A stretch of DNA of 8,195 bases from Clostridiales bacterium (GCA_009783495.1 WRDJ01000018.1:1-8195); one strand, 5' to 3'. Positions 1 to 6,619 are shown, counted from the first letter of the stretch. Notes: generated from the sequence alone by a model not told the origin. A program made the numbers and translations.

Positions 1-488
1 AGCTCGGTCAAAAGCAGCAGGCCGATGATCACCAAAGCAAGGAGGATTATATAACCGCCCACGATGCCGATGATCGAACGCAGGAGAAAGGCCAGGCTCG
101 CGCCTAAAACGCCGCCGCCCGCACCCGCCAGCGCCTCGGGCAGATAATCCCCGCTGTGCGGAAGGTGGATGTGTAAAAGCCCCAAAGAAGCGAAAAAGAG
201 AAAAATCAGCCCGACAAAGCGGCTGCTGGAGATGCCGCGATAGCGGTCGGCGAAAACCATCGCGCCGCAAACCAGCAGGAAAAGCGGCACGCCAAAGGAG
301 GCCTTGCCAGCCAGCAGCTTCATTATCCCGGCTAATTTGACGCCGATCACGCCCACGGCGTTGCTGGCGTCCCCATAGATAGAAAAAATCAGGCAGGCCA
401 AAAGCAGGCCTCCCACGGCGATGATGGATATACCGGCAATTTCCCGGTCTTTGGCCTCTTTGAGATTCTTTTTGCTTCTTTTGGGCAA
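1..488 (-). CDS. ftsK: DNA translocase FtsK/SpoIIIE family, N-terminal membrane region (partial)
   Basis: The frame is open from a TTG at 488 to the window edge, giving the first 162 residues; the motor and gamma domains lie outside. After a basic start (LPKRSKKNLKEAKDREIAG) come hydrophobic segments at about residues 19-38, 65-81, 91-107 and 143-161, with a glycine-rich GGGVLGA at 124-130 and YIILLALVIIGLLLLTE at the end. This is the pattern of the FtsK four-TM N-terminal domain, which anchors the hexameric ATPase at the division septum, where it pumps chromosomal DNA. The TTG start is chosen because a perfect GGAGGTG (496-502) lies 7 bases upstream; the in-frame ATG at 512 has no such site and would place the SD inside the gene. 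It lies 108 bases downstream of uppP on the same strand with no terminator seen between, so they may be co-transcribed. The family call rests on the membrane domain only; FtsK versus SpoIIIE cannot be separated here. Confidence 0.8.
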   Translation of the reverse strand, partial: MPKRSKKNLKEAKDREIAGISIIAVGGLLLACLIFSIYGDASNAVGVIGVKLAGIMKLLAGKASFGVPLFLLVCGAMVFADRYRGISSSRFVGLIFLFFASLGLLHIHLPHSGDYLPEALAGAGGGVLGASLAFLLRSIIGIVGGYIILLALVIIGLLLLTE

Positions 489-596
489 GAAAAAACACCT
501 CCGGTTGCGCATAGAAATACGGAAGGGCTTATCGGGCTTATTTAAATGCAATTCGCTGTTAAAACGGCAAATCCTCCAAAAAGATGTCCACAATTT

Positions 597-1370
597 CTAT
601 TTTATTACGAGCGCCCAGACGATGGTAAAGGCGGCAAAAGCCCAACAATAATAAGAGAAGAAGCGCAGGCTCTTTTTCTCCAGCAGGCGCAGGAAGAAAA
701 GGATGGCGCAAATCCCAGCGAAAGCGGCGGCGGCCATGCCGGCAAAATAATATGGCTGCAAGGTCAGGCCGCCCGTTTCCTTGATGACGTCGAAGCTTTG
801 TTTTCCGGCGGCGCCCAAAATGGCGATGATGGAAAGGAGGAAGGAAAACCTGGCGGCGGCTTTCCTCGTCATGCCGCAGGCCAGGGCGGCGAAAATGGTG
901 GCGCCGGAACGCGAAACACCGGGCAAAATGGCCACGGCCTGAAAAAGCCCCACCACGAGCGCTTCAAATTTACTCAAGTCTTTCATCTTGCGGCGGCCCT
1001 GGAAATTGTCGGAAAAAAAGAGCAGCAGACCGGTGAAGATCAGGGCGAGGGCGATCGGGATGACGCTGGAAAAGACCTTGGTGACAAAATCACCCAGAAA
1101 GAGCCCGGCGAAAACCACCGGCACGGTGGCTATGATCAGCAGAAGCATTTCCTTGGAAAAGGGGCGGCGCAGAATCGCCACAATATCCTTGAAAAAGACC
1201 ACTATCACGGCGAAAAGCGTGCCCAGGTGCAGGAACACGTCAAAGGTGAGCATGACCTCTTCCATGCCGAAGAAGGAGCGGAAGATGACGAGATGCCCCG
1301 AACTGGAAATGGGCAGAAACTCGGCCAGGCCCTGCAAAAGACCCAGAAGAATGGCTTGGATGACATTCAT
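597..1370 (-). CDS. uppP: Undecaprenyl-diphosphate phosphatase (UppP/BacA)
   Basis: This integral membrane enzyme hydrolyses undecaprenyl pyrophosphate to the monophosphate, recycling the lipid carrier used for peptidoglycan and other wall polymers; overexpression of the family gives bacitracin resistance. The 257-residue length is normal. Both signature regions are intact: GLLQGLAEFLPISSSGHL near the N-terminus (E17, S22-S24, H26) and PGVSRSGAT at residues 150-158, with the catalytic-type arginine R154. The rest is almost wholly hydrophobic segments, ending in ALVIK. The first position of the E-x3-E motif is Q13, a common variant in this family. The ATG at 1370 is preceded by GGAGG with a 5-base spacing. 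No strong promoter is visible in the 76 bases up to the GLUG remnant; an AT-rich stretch around 1396-1410 is the only weak candidate. ftsK follows on the same strand. Confidence 0.95.
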   Translation of the reverse strand: MNVIQAILLGLLQGLAEFLPISSSGHLVIFRSFFGMEEVMLTFDVFLHLGTLFAVIVVFFKDIVAILRRPFSKEMLLLIIATVPVVFAGLFLGDFVTKVFSSVIPIALALIFTGLLLFFSDNFQGRRKMKDLSKFEALVVGLFQAVAILPGVSRSGATIFAALACGMTRKAAARFSFLLSIIAILGAAGKQSFDVIKETGGLTLQPYYFAGMAAAAFAGICAILFFLRLLEKKSLRFFSYYCWAFAAFTIVWALVIK

Positions 1371-1446
1371 GTTTTCCTCCGTGCAAAATGGTTTTATATT
1401 TTCTTATGTGCGAATCAGGAGAATTATGCCGATGGGGTTCGCGCCG

Positions 1447-1819
1447 TTATTTGATATGCGCCGGCATATTGACTGCCGCGCCCAAGCCGGGCAGCTTGCC
1501 TTTTTCCACCGTCCAGCCGCCTTCCGCCGTAATTCGTCTGCCCAAGGCGACGTCGCTCAAGATGGCCGCCGCGCTCAAATCCTCGCCGTCAACATTATCC
1601 GCGCCTTTATCAAGTGTTTTCGCCGCGCCGTTTTCCATCACCGTCATGCCGGAAAAGGCGATGTTATTGGAGAGGATGCCGCTGACATTGATTCCGGCCA
1701 CACGCCCAATCTCTGAAGCGCCTGTTACGCTTGGATTGAGGGCCGCTCACGCTGCTTCTTCCCTCACCGAATATGCCAATACTTCCAACCACACCACCGA
1801 CAGCAACCCCACCGCTCAC
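1447..1819 (-). pseudogene. Remnant of a GLUG-motif surface protein, C-terminal end, frameshifted
   Basis: Reading the minus strand, the frame ending in TAA at 1447-1449 is open back to a TGA at 1747-1749. It begins AALNPSVTGASEIGRVAG and continues SGILSNNIAFSGM, then a stretch containing KGADNVDG, and finally GGWTVEKGKLPGLG. This order (ALNPS, GRVAG, LSNNxAFSGM, a GAD region, W..xxGKLPxL) matches the terminal repeat unit of GLUG-motif proteins, which are secreted or surface-anchored repeat proteins of adhesin type. Just upstream the likeness continues in another frame (1819-1742) with VSGGVAVGGVVGS, so the unit appears broken by a small indel near 1742-1750. A GTG at 1701 could in theory start an 84-residue peptide, but it falls inside the conserved GRVAG motif and has no SD, so a decayed gene end is far more likely. 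Recognised from memory of the family pattern, not from a search. Confidence 0.65.
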
Positions 1820-1906
1820 CCGCAGCCATATTATATCATAGAATTGAATGAGAATACACCCTGAAATTTTTTCCGGCTTATATATTTATAGGTTTGTATA
1901 TTAGTG

Positions 1907-1934
1907 TTGTTTTTTGAAATATATTTGCTATAAT
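1907..1934 (+). promoter_or_regulatory. Sigma-A-type promoter of mgtE with extended -10
   Basis: TTGTTT at 1907-1912, a 16-base spacer, and a perfect TATAAT at 1929-1934 preceded by TGC, which makes an extended -10. The surrounding 1850-1935 stretch is AT-rich. Transcription would start near 1941, giving a leader of only about 43 bases before the mgtE ATG at 1984. That is too short for an M-box Mg2+ riboswitch, and no operator was recognised. Confidence 0.75.
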
Positions 1935-1983
1935 GGGTTGGAAACGCTTTGCAACTGAAATCCGCCCGGAAGAAGGTGTTGCC

Positions 1984-3336
1984 ATGATCGAAGAGATTCT
2001 GGAATTGATGAACGAGAACCCGGTCAACCCGACCAAGCTGCACGAGTTGATCGAAAAGATGAACACGGTGGACGTCGCCGACGCTTTCGAGCTCCTCAGC
2101 CGCGAGAAAACCATACAAATCTTCCGCCTCCTGCCTAAAAACCTGGCAGCCGAGGTTTTTTCCTATATCGTTCCCGAGAAACAGCAGATCATCGTGGAGG
2201 CCCTGACGGACAGCGAAGTGAGCAAGATCATCAACGAACTCTTCGTGGACGACGCGGTTGATTTCATCGAGGAAATGCCGGCCAACGTGGTCAAGCGCGT
2301 ATTGAAGAACCTCGGCGAGGACAAACGCCGTCTCATAAACCAAATCCTGCAATATCCGGAGGATTCAGCGGGCAGCATCATGGCCACCGAATATGTGGAT
2401 CTGCGCGAGGATGCCACGGTCAGGGAGGCTTTCGACGTCATCCGGGCCACCGGCCCCAACAAAGAAACGATCTATACCTGTTATGTAATCCGCCGCGACC
2501 GCCTGCTGGTGGGCGTGCTTTCCGCCAGGGCCCTCATGCTGGCCAAGCCGCATGATATAGTCGGCGACATCATGGACACCAACCTGGTTTTCGCGCACAC
2601 CACCGACGACCGGGAGATGATCGCCGACCTCTTCAAAAGATATGCCCTGCTCTCCCTGCCGGTGGTGGATAAGGAGCAGCGGCTGGTGGGCATCGTCACG
2701 GTGGACGACATCGTGCAGGTCATCGAGGAAGAAAACACCGAGGACTTTGAAAGGATGGCCGCCCTCAGCCCCTCCGAAGAGCCCTATCTGAAAACAACGG
2801 TGGCGCGGGTGGCCAGAAACCGCATCCCCTGGCTTTTGGTGCTGATGCTCTCCGCTACGATCACCGGCAGCATCATTTCCCACTTCGAGGATTCCATCGC
2901 CGCCATGACGGCGCTGGTCGCCTTCATCCCCATGCTTATGGGCACCGGGGGCAACGCCGGTTCGCAATCCTCCACCACCATCATCCGTGGCATGGCGCTG
3001 GGAGAAATCCAGATCAGGGATGTTATCCGTGTGGTCTGGCGCGAGGTGCGCGTCGGGGTGATCTGCGGCGCCTCCTTGGGCCTGGTCAATTTCGCCCGCA
3101 TATTCATTATGAGCAACCCCAAGGACACGGATGCGCTGCTGACTTCGCTCACGGTGACGCTGAGCCTGATCGTGACCGTGATTTTGGCGAAAACCGTCGG
3201 CTGCGTCCTGCCCATCACGGCGAAAAAGCTCAAGATTGACCCGGCCATCATGGCGGCCCCGCTGATTACCACCATCGTTGACGCCACTTCCCTGATCGTC
3301 TATTTTTCTATCGCCAAAATGATCATGCAGATATGA
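1984..3336 (+). CDS. mgtE: Magnesium transporter MgtE
   Basis: MgtE is a homodimeric Mg2+ channel of the cytoplasmic membrane, gated by its own cytosolic Mg2+-sensing domains. At 450 residues it equals the well-studied Thermus protein. The order is: helical acidic N domain (about 1-125), with repeated LLPKNLAAEVF- and EEMPANVVKRV-type helices; YPEDSAGSIM at 124-133 leading into two CBS domains (about 130-255); a connecting helix; then the membrane domain from PWLLVLM onward. The pore signature MGTGGNAGSQS (319-329) and the segment ending APLITTIVD are present, with D433 aligning with the ion-binding aspartate D432 of the Thermus protein. The ATG at 1984 is chosen because GAAGGTG lies at 1972-1978, 5 bases upstream. 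The in-frame ATG at 1933 lies inside the -10 hexamer and cannot be in the transcript. It is the only + strand gene, convergent with scpB, and is closed by the terminator at 3598-3644. Confidence 0.96.
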   Translation: MIEEILELMNENPVNPTKLHELIEKMNTVDVADAFELLSREKTIQIFRLLPKNLAAEVFSYIVPEKQQIIVEALTDSEVSKIINELFVDDAVDFIEEMPANVVKRVLKNLGEDKRRLINQILQYPEDSAGSIMATEYVDLREDATVREAFDVIRATGPNKETIYTCYVIRRDRLLVGVLSARALMLAKPHDIVGDIMDTNLVFAHTTDDREMIADLFKRYALLSLPVVDKEQRLVGIVTVDDIVQVIEEENTEDFERMAALSPSEEPYLKTTVARVARNRIPWLLVLMLSATITGSIISHFEDSIAAMTALVAFIPMLMGTGGNAGSQSSTTIIRGMALGEIQIRDVIRVVWREVRVGVICGASLGLVNFARIFIMSNPKDTDALLTSLTVTLSLIVTVILAKTVGCVLPITAKKLKIDPAIMAAPLITTIVDATSLIVYFSIAKMIMQI

Positions 3337-3597
3337 GTTATGGGGCCTGCCGCCTGCTGAGTCTCAAGACCCGCCGAATGATCCAGCAGCCCCGCTTTCT
3401 CTTGACCGGCCCGTAAACGGGCGTTGCCTTTACCTTTACCTTTACCTTTACCTTTACCTTTACCTTTACCTTTACCTTTACCTTGCGCCTTCGCCTGTTC
3501 TTAGTGCGGCTGTCATCCAGCCCTATTCTATAACAAGGAGGCGCTTTTTTCTATCCATAGCCATACGCCTCTTGAACCACCAGTAGAGCCGGCGGTT
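3337..3597. other. Non-coding convergent gap with several short hairpins
   Basis: No gene with a start and ribosome site is visible between the mgtE stop and the terminator. Besides the hexamer array, the stretch holds GCCCGT-AA-ACGGGC at 3409-3422. It also holds GGCTG-TCATC-CAGCC at 3508-3522 and a long-loop inverted repeat, CAAGGAGGCG (3534-3543) with CGCCTCTTG (3566-3574), with one bulged G. Finally, AACCACCAG (3575-3583) pairs with CCGGCGGTT (3589-3597) around a TAGAG loop. The last stem has two A.C mismatches on the + strand but G.T wobbles on the minus strand, so it folds better as minus-strand ssDNA or RNA. The last two hairpins abut each other and the terminator. The final hairpin resembles the subterminal hairpins of IS200/IS605 elements, but no tnpA or tnpB is present, so this is only a suggestion. 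Confidence 0.5.
3427..3484. repeat. Tandem hexamer array (CCTTTA)9.7
   Basis: Nine exact copies of CCTTTA (3427-3480) followed by a partial CCTT. No copy deviates. It begins 90 bases after the mgtE stop and lies in no credible gene. On the minus strand the unit reads TAAAGG. The lack of point changes suggests recent expansion by replication slippage, so copy number may vary between strains. Confidence 0.95.
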
Positions 3598-3644
3598 TTC
3601 AGAAATTAAAAACCCGCCTATCGGGCGGGTTTTTAATTTCTGAA
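3598..3644. terminator. Bidirectional intrinsic terminator between mgtE and scpB
   Basis: Perfect inverted repeat with 21-base arms, 3598-3618 and 3624-3644, around the 5-base loop TATCG. The GC core (CCCGCC/GGCGGG) is flanked by AAAAA on one arm and TTTTT on the other, so both strands give a GC hairpin followed by a T-run. It serves mgtE from the left and the scpB operon from the right, ending 25 bases from the scpB stop. Confidence 0.92.
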
Positions 3645-3669
3645 CTGTGTTCGGCGCATCGTTTCGCGC

Positions 3670-4215
3670 CTATTCACCCTCCTCTGCGGCGGCCTCGGCC
3701 AATTCGGCCCAGGGCGGCAACTGCGCCAGGGAATTCAGCCCGAAAAAAGACAGAAACTCGCCCGTCGTGCCGTATAGGATGGGCCGACCCGCGCCTTCCC
3801 TGCGCCCTACCTCGCGGATGAGGCTCTTTTCCAGCAGGGTCGCCACCACGCCGTCCACATTCACCTGACGGATGGTCTCAATTTCCTGGCGCGTGATGGG
3901 CTGGCGATAGGCGATGATGGCCAATGTCTCCAGACTGGCCTTGGAGATTTGCTGCAAACGCGGCCGGCAAAGCCTTTCTATGTATTCCGCGTATTGCGGC
4001 GCGCTGGAAAACTGCCAGCCCCCGGCAATGCGGCGCAAGACCACGCCCCGCCCGCGGTAATCCTGCTCGAGCTCGCGCAGAAGCGGCTCCGCCCGCGCTT
4101 TCTCGCAACCGGAAAGTTTGGCCAGCTTGTCCGGCGTCAGCGGCTCGCCGGACACGAAAAGCAGGCATTCCAGGATACGCTTCAATTCGGCCTCGTTATG
4201 GTTTTCGTCCGGCAA
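3670..4215 (-). CDS. scpB: Segregation and condensation protein B (ScpB)
   Basis: ScpB is a dimeric kleisin-interacting subunit. With ScpA it completes the SMC condensin ring, which compacts and separates newly replicated origins on the nucleoid. The 181-residue length is typical. Two winged-helix domains can be followed: the first starts at LKRILECLLFVSGEPLTPDK (11-30); the second carries LETLAIIAYRQPITRQEIE (about 95-113). GRPILYGTTGEFLSFFGL (143-160) then ends the conserved part. The tail is short and acidic (EAAAEEGE). The start is a TTG at 4215, preceded by GAAAGGGG with a 7-base spacing; an ATG at 4232 is out of frame. It is last in the operon and normally follows scpA directly, but here a DUF4375-like gene lies between them. 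Confidence 0.96.
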   Translation of the reverse strand: MPDENHNEAELKRILECLLFVSGEPLTPDKLAKLSGCEKARAEPLLRELEQDYRGRGVVLRRIAGGWQFSSAPQYAEYIERLCRPRLQQISKASLETLAIIAYRQPITRQEIETIRQVNVDGVVATLLEKSLIREVGRREGAGRPILYGTTGEFLSFFGLNSLAQLPPWAELAEAAAEEGE

Positions 4216-4223
4216 GAGATCGC

Positions 4224-4233
4224 CCCTTTCATA
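4224..4233. repeat. 10-base direct repeat, scpB-side copy
   Basis: CCCTTTCATA, exactly repeated at 4837-4846. On the minus strand it reads TATGAAAGGG and supplies the scpB Shine-Dalgarno. The two copies bracket the AT-rich gene between scpA and scpB. Part of the match may be convergent because both copies lie at ribosome binding sites. Confidence 0.6.
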
Positions 4234-4247
4234 GTAACGACAGCTTA

Positions 4248-4826
4248 TTATAAATAATCTCCTTTGAAATACTGTTGATTTTCCAATATATACCGGCCCA
4301 TGATTTTACCAAATTCATGATCTTTTAACGGATAAACTTCGGAAAATTCTCCCTCTAATCCCTTCCAAAGCTCTTTGTCTAATAAATCTCCCCAATCGTC
4401 GGTCCCTGTATCGAGTGAGTCTATGTAGGCTTTATTTGTTTCGTAAATTTTGTTGGCTTCTTTTAAAACCTTACTTATGGCAATTAAGCCCAATTCATCC
4501 AATCCCTCTGCCGCAATATAGGCAAGCCTCTTCAAATCCGCATCGGTATAAACTTGCTCGAAATCCTCCATGTAAATCCGGTCGAGCACCATTTGCATTG
4601 ACAGCACGTATTGTATCGGCAAAGGCTTTTTTAGAATATCCTCGAACCCGGACGCCTTGTTTTCAAAAAACCAATTAACAAAATATATATAGCGGTCTTC
4701 GTCAAGAACTTCGTGGATTTTATCCGCTTCAATTAAGGCAAAATATTTCTTTTGCCGTTTATCCAATTCTTTAAACATCTTATCCATGGCGCGACTTGCT
4801 TTCAAGTCTTTCAGTGAAAAACCCAT
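4248..4826 (-). CDS. DUF4375/DMP19-like protein of unknown role, inserted between scpA and scpB
   Basis: A soluble 192-residue protein with no signal peptide or membrane segment. It is acidic: I count 38 D/E against 27 K/R. The N-terminal 45 residues are charged and helical (KMFKELDKRQKKYFALIEAD). The part from about residue 75 resembles the DUF4375 (DMP19 C-terminal) family: a helix leading to MEDFEQVYTD where the family has an NGGF-Q-F motif, then AAEGLDELGLIAISKVLKEA, and near the end DLLDKELW and GRYILENQQYF. DMP19 of Neisseria is described as a DNA-mimic protein, but many family members are uncharacterised and some sit with toxin or immunity genes, so no function is assigned. The ATG at 4826 follows AGGGAGAG and lies 15 bases after the scpA stop. 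Base use is unlike its neighbours: three 60-base lines counted by hand gave 20, 23 and 20 G+C, against 42 in one scpA line. This suggests recent acquisition. Confidence 0.85.
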   Translation of the reverse strand: MGFSLKDLKASRAMDKMFKELDKRQKKYFALIEADKIHEVLDEDRYIYFVNWFFENKASGFEDILKKPLPIQYVLSMQMVLDRIYMEDFEQVYTDADLKRLAYIAAEGLDELGLIAISKVLKEANKIYETNKAYIDSLDTGTDDWGDLLDKELWKGLEGEFSEVYPLKDHEFGKIMGRYILENQQYFKGDYL

Positions 4827-4836
4827 GCATTTCTCT

Positions 4837-4846
4837 CCCTTTCATA
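4837..4846. repeat. 10-base direct repeat, scpA-side copy
   Basis: Second copy of CCCTTTCATA (first at 4224-4233). On the minus strand TATGAAAGGG contains the scpA TGA stop and the start of the Shine-Dalgarno of the DUF4375-like gene. If the 613 bases from one copy to the other are removed in thought, the scpA stop falls 13 bases before the scpB TTG with an intact SD, a plausible ancestral junction. Confidence 0.6.
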
Positions 4847-5618
4847 TCGGCCCGCTTCCCTGCGAGCCTGCGGCGGTTTCATAATTCTCCAAGCACCAGG
4901 CGTAGAGATATATCTCCCCGAAGGCTTCGCCTTGCTCAACCCGCACCACCGCCCGGTGCATCAGTTCCAGCAAGGCCAGAAAAGTGACTACCACGGCGGC
5001 GCGGCTGCTGCTTTTTGAAAAAATTTCCTCAAAGACCAGGCCTTCCGGCTTTTGTGAAAGCAAGGAGAAGATTTCCCGCATTTTTTCGTCCACCGTCAAC
5101 TCTTCGCGCACAATCTCCATGACCGGCGGCAGGCCGGCGGCGCGCGCCAGAACCGACTGAAAAGCCGCGGTGAGGTCGGCGAGCGTCTTACCGTCCAGCG
5201 GGTTTTGCCGGGAAAGCAGCTGCAGATAGAGGCTTTCGTCAATCGGGCGGTCGAAATATTTGCTCTCCGCTTTGCCGCTCTCGAAAAGAAAAACGGCCGC
5301 TTTTTTAAAGCGCATATATTCAAGCAAGTCGTGTACCAGCTCTTCCCTCTCGTCCACGAGTTCTTCCGCCTCTTCGTTTTGTGTTTTGGGACGCGGCACC
5401 AGCATGCGGGACTTGATGGCCAAAAGGTGCGCCGCCATGAGCAGAAAGCCGCTGGCGACCTCAAGATCCAGCTCTTCCATGGCGCGCAAATATTCCAGAT
5501 ACTGTCTGGTGATTTCGGCGATGGGGATGTCGTAAATATCCACCTGATTCTTCTCAATCAGATGCAGCAAAAGGTCGAAGGGGCCTTCAAAAACCGGCAA
5601 ACGAAGCTGATAGCTCAT
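4842..5618 (-). CDS. scpA: Segregation and condensation protein A (ScpA, kleisin)
   Basis: ScpA is the kleisin that bridges the two SMC heads and binds ScpB, forming the condensin ring that organises and segregates the chromosome. At 258 residues it is of normal length. The N-terminal SMC-neck binding domain shows FEGPFDLLLHLIEKNQ (10-25), then DIYDIPIAEITRQYLEYL, and ASGFLLMAAHLLAIKSRMLV. A charged linker follows (EEAEELVDEREELVHDLLEY), and a C-terminal winged helix begins around KMREIFSLL and includes VVVTFLALLELM. The ATG at 5618 overlaps the trpS stop as ATGA, so translation is probably coupled. The tail ends AAGSQGSGPI, and the TGA lies in one copy of the 10-base repeat. Confidence 0.97.
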   Translation of the reverse strand: MSYQLRLPVFEGPFDLLLHLIEKNQVDIYDIPIAEITRQYLEYLRAMEELDLEVASGFLLMAAHLLAIKSRMLVPRPKTQNEEAEELVDEREELVHDLLEYMRFKKAAVFLFESGKAESKYFDRPIDESLYLQLLSRQNPLDGKTLADLTAAFQSVLARAAGLPPVMEIVREELTVDEKMREIFSLLSQKPEGLVFEEIFSKSSSRAAVVVTFLALLELMHRAVVRVEQGEAFGEIYLYAWCLENYETAAGSQGSGPI

Positions 5619-6604
5619 AGCTTCATCGCGTCCCGGATCAGCCGCATATTGGCGGAGGCGCAGGCCGCGGCCCGGGCATCCCCCTCGGCCAGAATGTCGT
5701 CAATAGCGGCAGGTGCGGCTTCCAAAGCGGCGCGTTTTTGCAAAATGGGCGCAAGAAAGGCATTCATCTTCTCGGCCAGGCGCTTTTTGCAGGCCACGCA
5801 GCCGATCGTCCCCCCGGAGCAACCGGCGAAGACCTCGTCTTTTTCCTCTTGATTATAGAAGGTGTGATAGGTATAAACCGTGCAGATTTCCGGGTGACCC
5901 AGGTCGGTTTTGCGGATGCGCGCCGGGTCGGTGATCATCTGCGAAACTTTCTCCCGCACTTCTTCAGGGCGGGCGGAAAGGGAAATAAAGTTCTGATAGC
6001 TTTTGCTCATTTTGCGGTTATCCGTGCCGGGCAGCAGCTTGATCTTGGCCAGCAGCGATTGCGGCTCCGGCAGGACGTCGGTTTGATAGAGATTGTTGAA
6101 GCGCCGGGCTATTTCGCGGCACAATTCAAGGTGGGGCAGCTGGTCTTCGCCCACCGGCACCGCCGCCGCCCGGTAAATGAGGATATCCGCCGCCTGCAAA
6201 AGCGGATATCCCAAAAAGCCGTAGGTGGCGATGTCCTTGCCTTCCCCGCTCAACTGCTTGATTTGGTCTTTATAGGTGGGCACGCGCTCCAGCCAGGAAA
6301 CGTTGATTATCATGGAAAGAAGGAGATGCAGCTCGGCGTGCTCCCGGACGTGGGATTGCACGAAAATGGCGCTCTTTTGCGGGTCGAGTCCGGCGGAAAG
6401 CCAGTCAATGGCGATTTGCCGGATATTCTCCCGGATGTCCTTGGGGTCGTCATAGGCGGTGGTCAGGGCATGCCAATCCGCCACGCAATGGAAGCAGTTA
6501 TAGGCGTCCTGCAGGGAGGCCCATTCCTCCAAAACGCTCAAATGGCCCAGATGCAGCCGACCGGTGGGGCGCATCCCGCTCAACAGATTAGGTTTTTTTT
6601 GCAT
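5615..6604 (-). CDS. trpS: Tryptophanyl-tRNA synthetase
   Basis: Class I synthetase that activates tryptophan with ATP and charges tRNA-Trp in the cytosol. The 329-residue length is typical. The HIGH-type motif is HLGH (18-21) within RPTGRLHLGHL, and KMSKS is at 198-202. LLQAADIL (about 135-142) carries the substrate-side aspartate D139, and GEDQLPHLEL follows at 152-161. Cysteines C241, C262, C269 and C272 form C-x20-C-x6-C-x2-C, close to the C-x22-C-x6-C-x2-C [4Fe-4S] site known in Thermotoga maritima TrpRS; a cluster here is inferred. The ATG at 6604 follows AAGGAGGG closely. Codons 2-4 contain an eight-A run. It starts 15 bases after the protease gene ends and overlaps scpA by 4 bases, so it lies within the operon. 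No T-box leader is present. Confidence 0.97.
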   Translation of the reverse strand: MQKKPNLLSGMRPTGRLHLGHLSVLEEWASLQDAYNCFHCVADWHALTTAYDDPKDIRENIRQIAIDWLSAGLDPQKSAIFVQSHVREHAELHLLLSMIINVSWLERVPTYKDQIKQLSGEGKDIATYGFLGYPLLQAADILIYRAAAVPVGEDQLPHLELCREIARRFNNLYQTDVLPEPQSLLAKIKLLPGTDNRKMSKSYQNFISLSARPEEVREKVSQMITDPARIRKTDLGHPEICTVYTYHTFYNQEEKDEVFAGCSGGTIGCVACKKRLAEKMNAFLAPILQKRAALEAAPAAIDDILAEGDARAAACASANMRLIRDAMKL

Positions 6605-6619
6605 AGACCCTCCTTAGAA

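Noticed and set aside
546..1454. Long + strand open frame opposite uppP
   Set aside because: It is antisense to a clear uppP, has low-complexity G/E/H/Q-rich composition, no recognisable motif, and no ribosome site at its start.
1935..1984. M-box riboswitch upstream of mgtE
   Set aside because: The leader predicted from the promoter is about 43 bases, far shorter than an M-box, and no such fold was seen.
3427..3484. Possible CRISPR array
   Set aside because: The units are contiguous 6-base copies without spacers; this is a simple tandem repeat.
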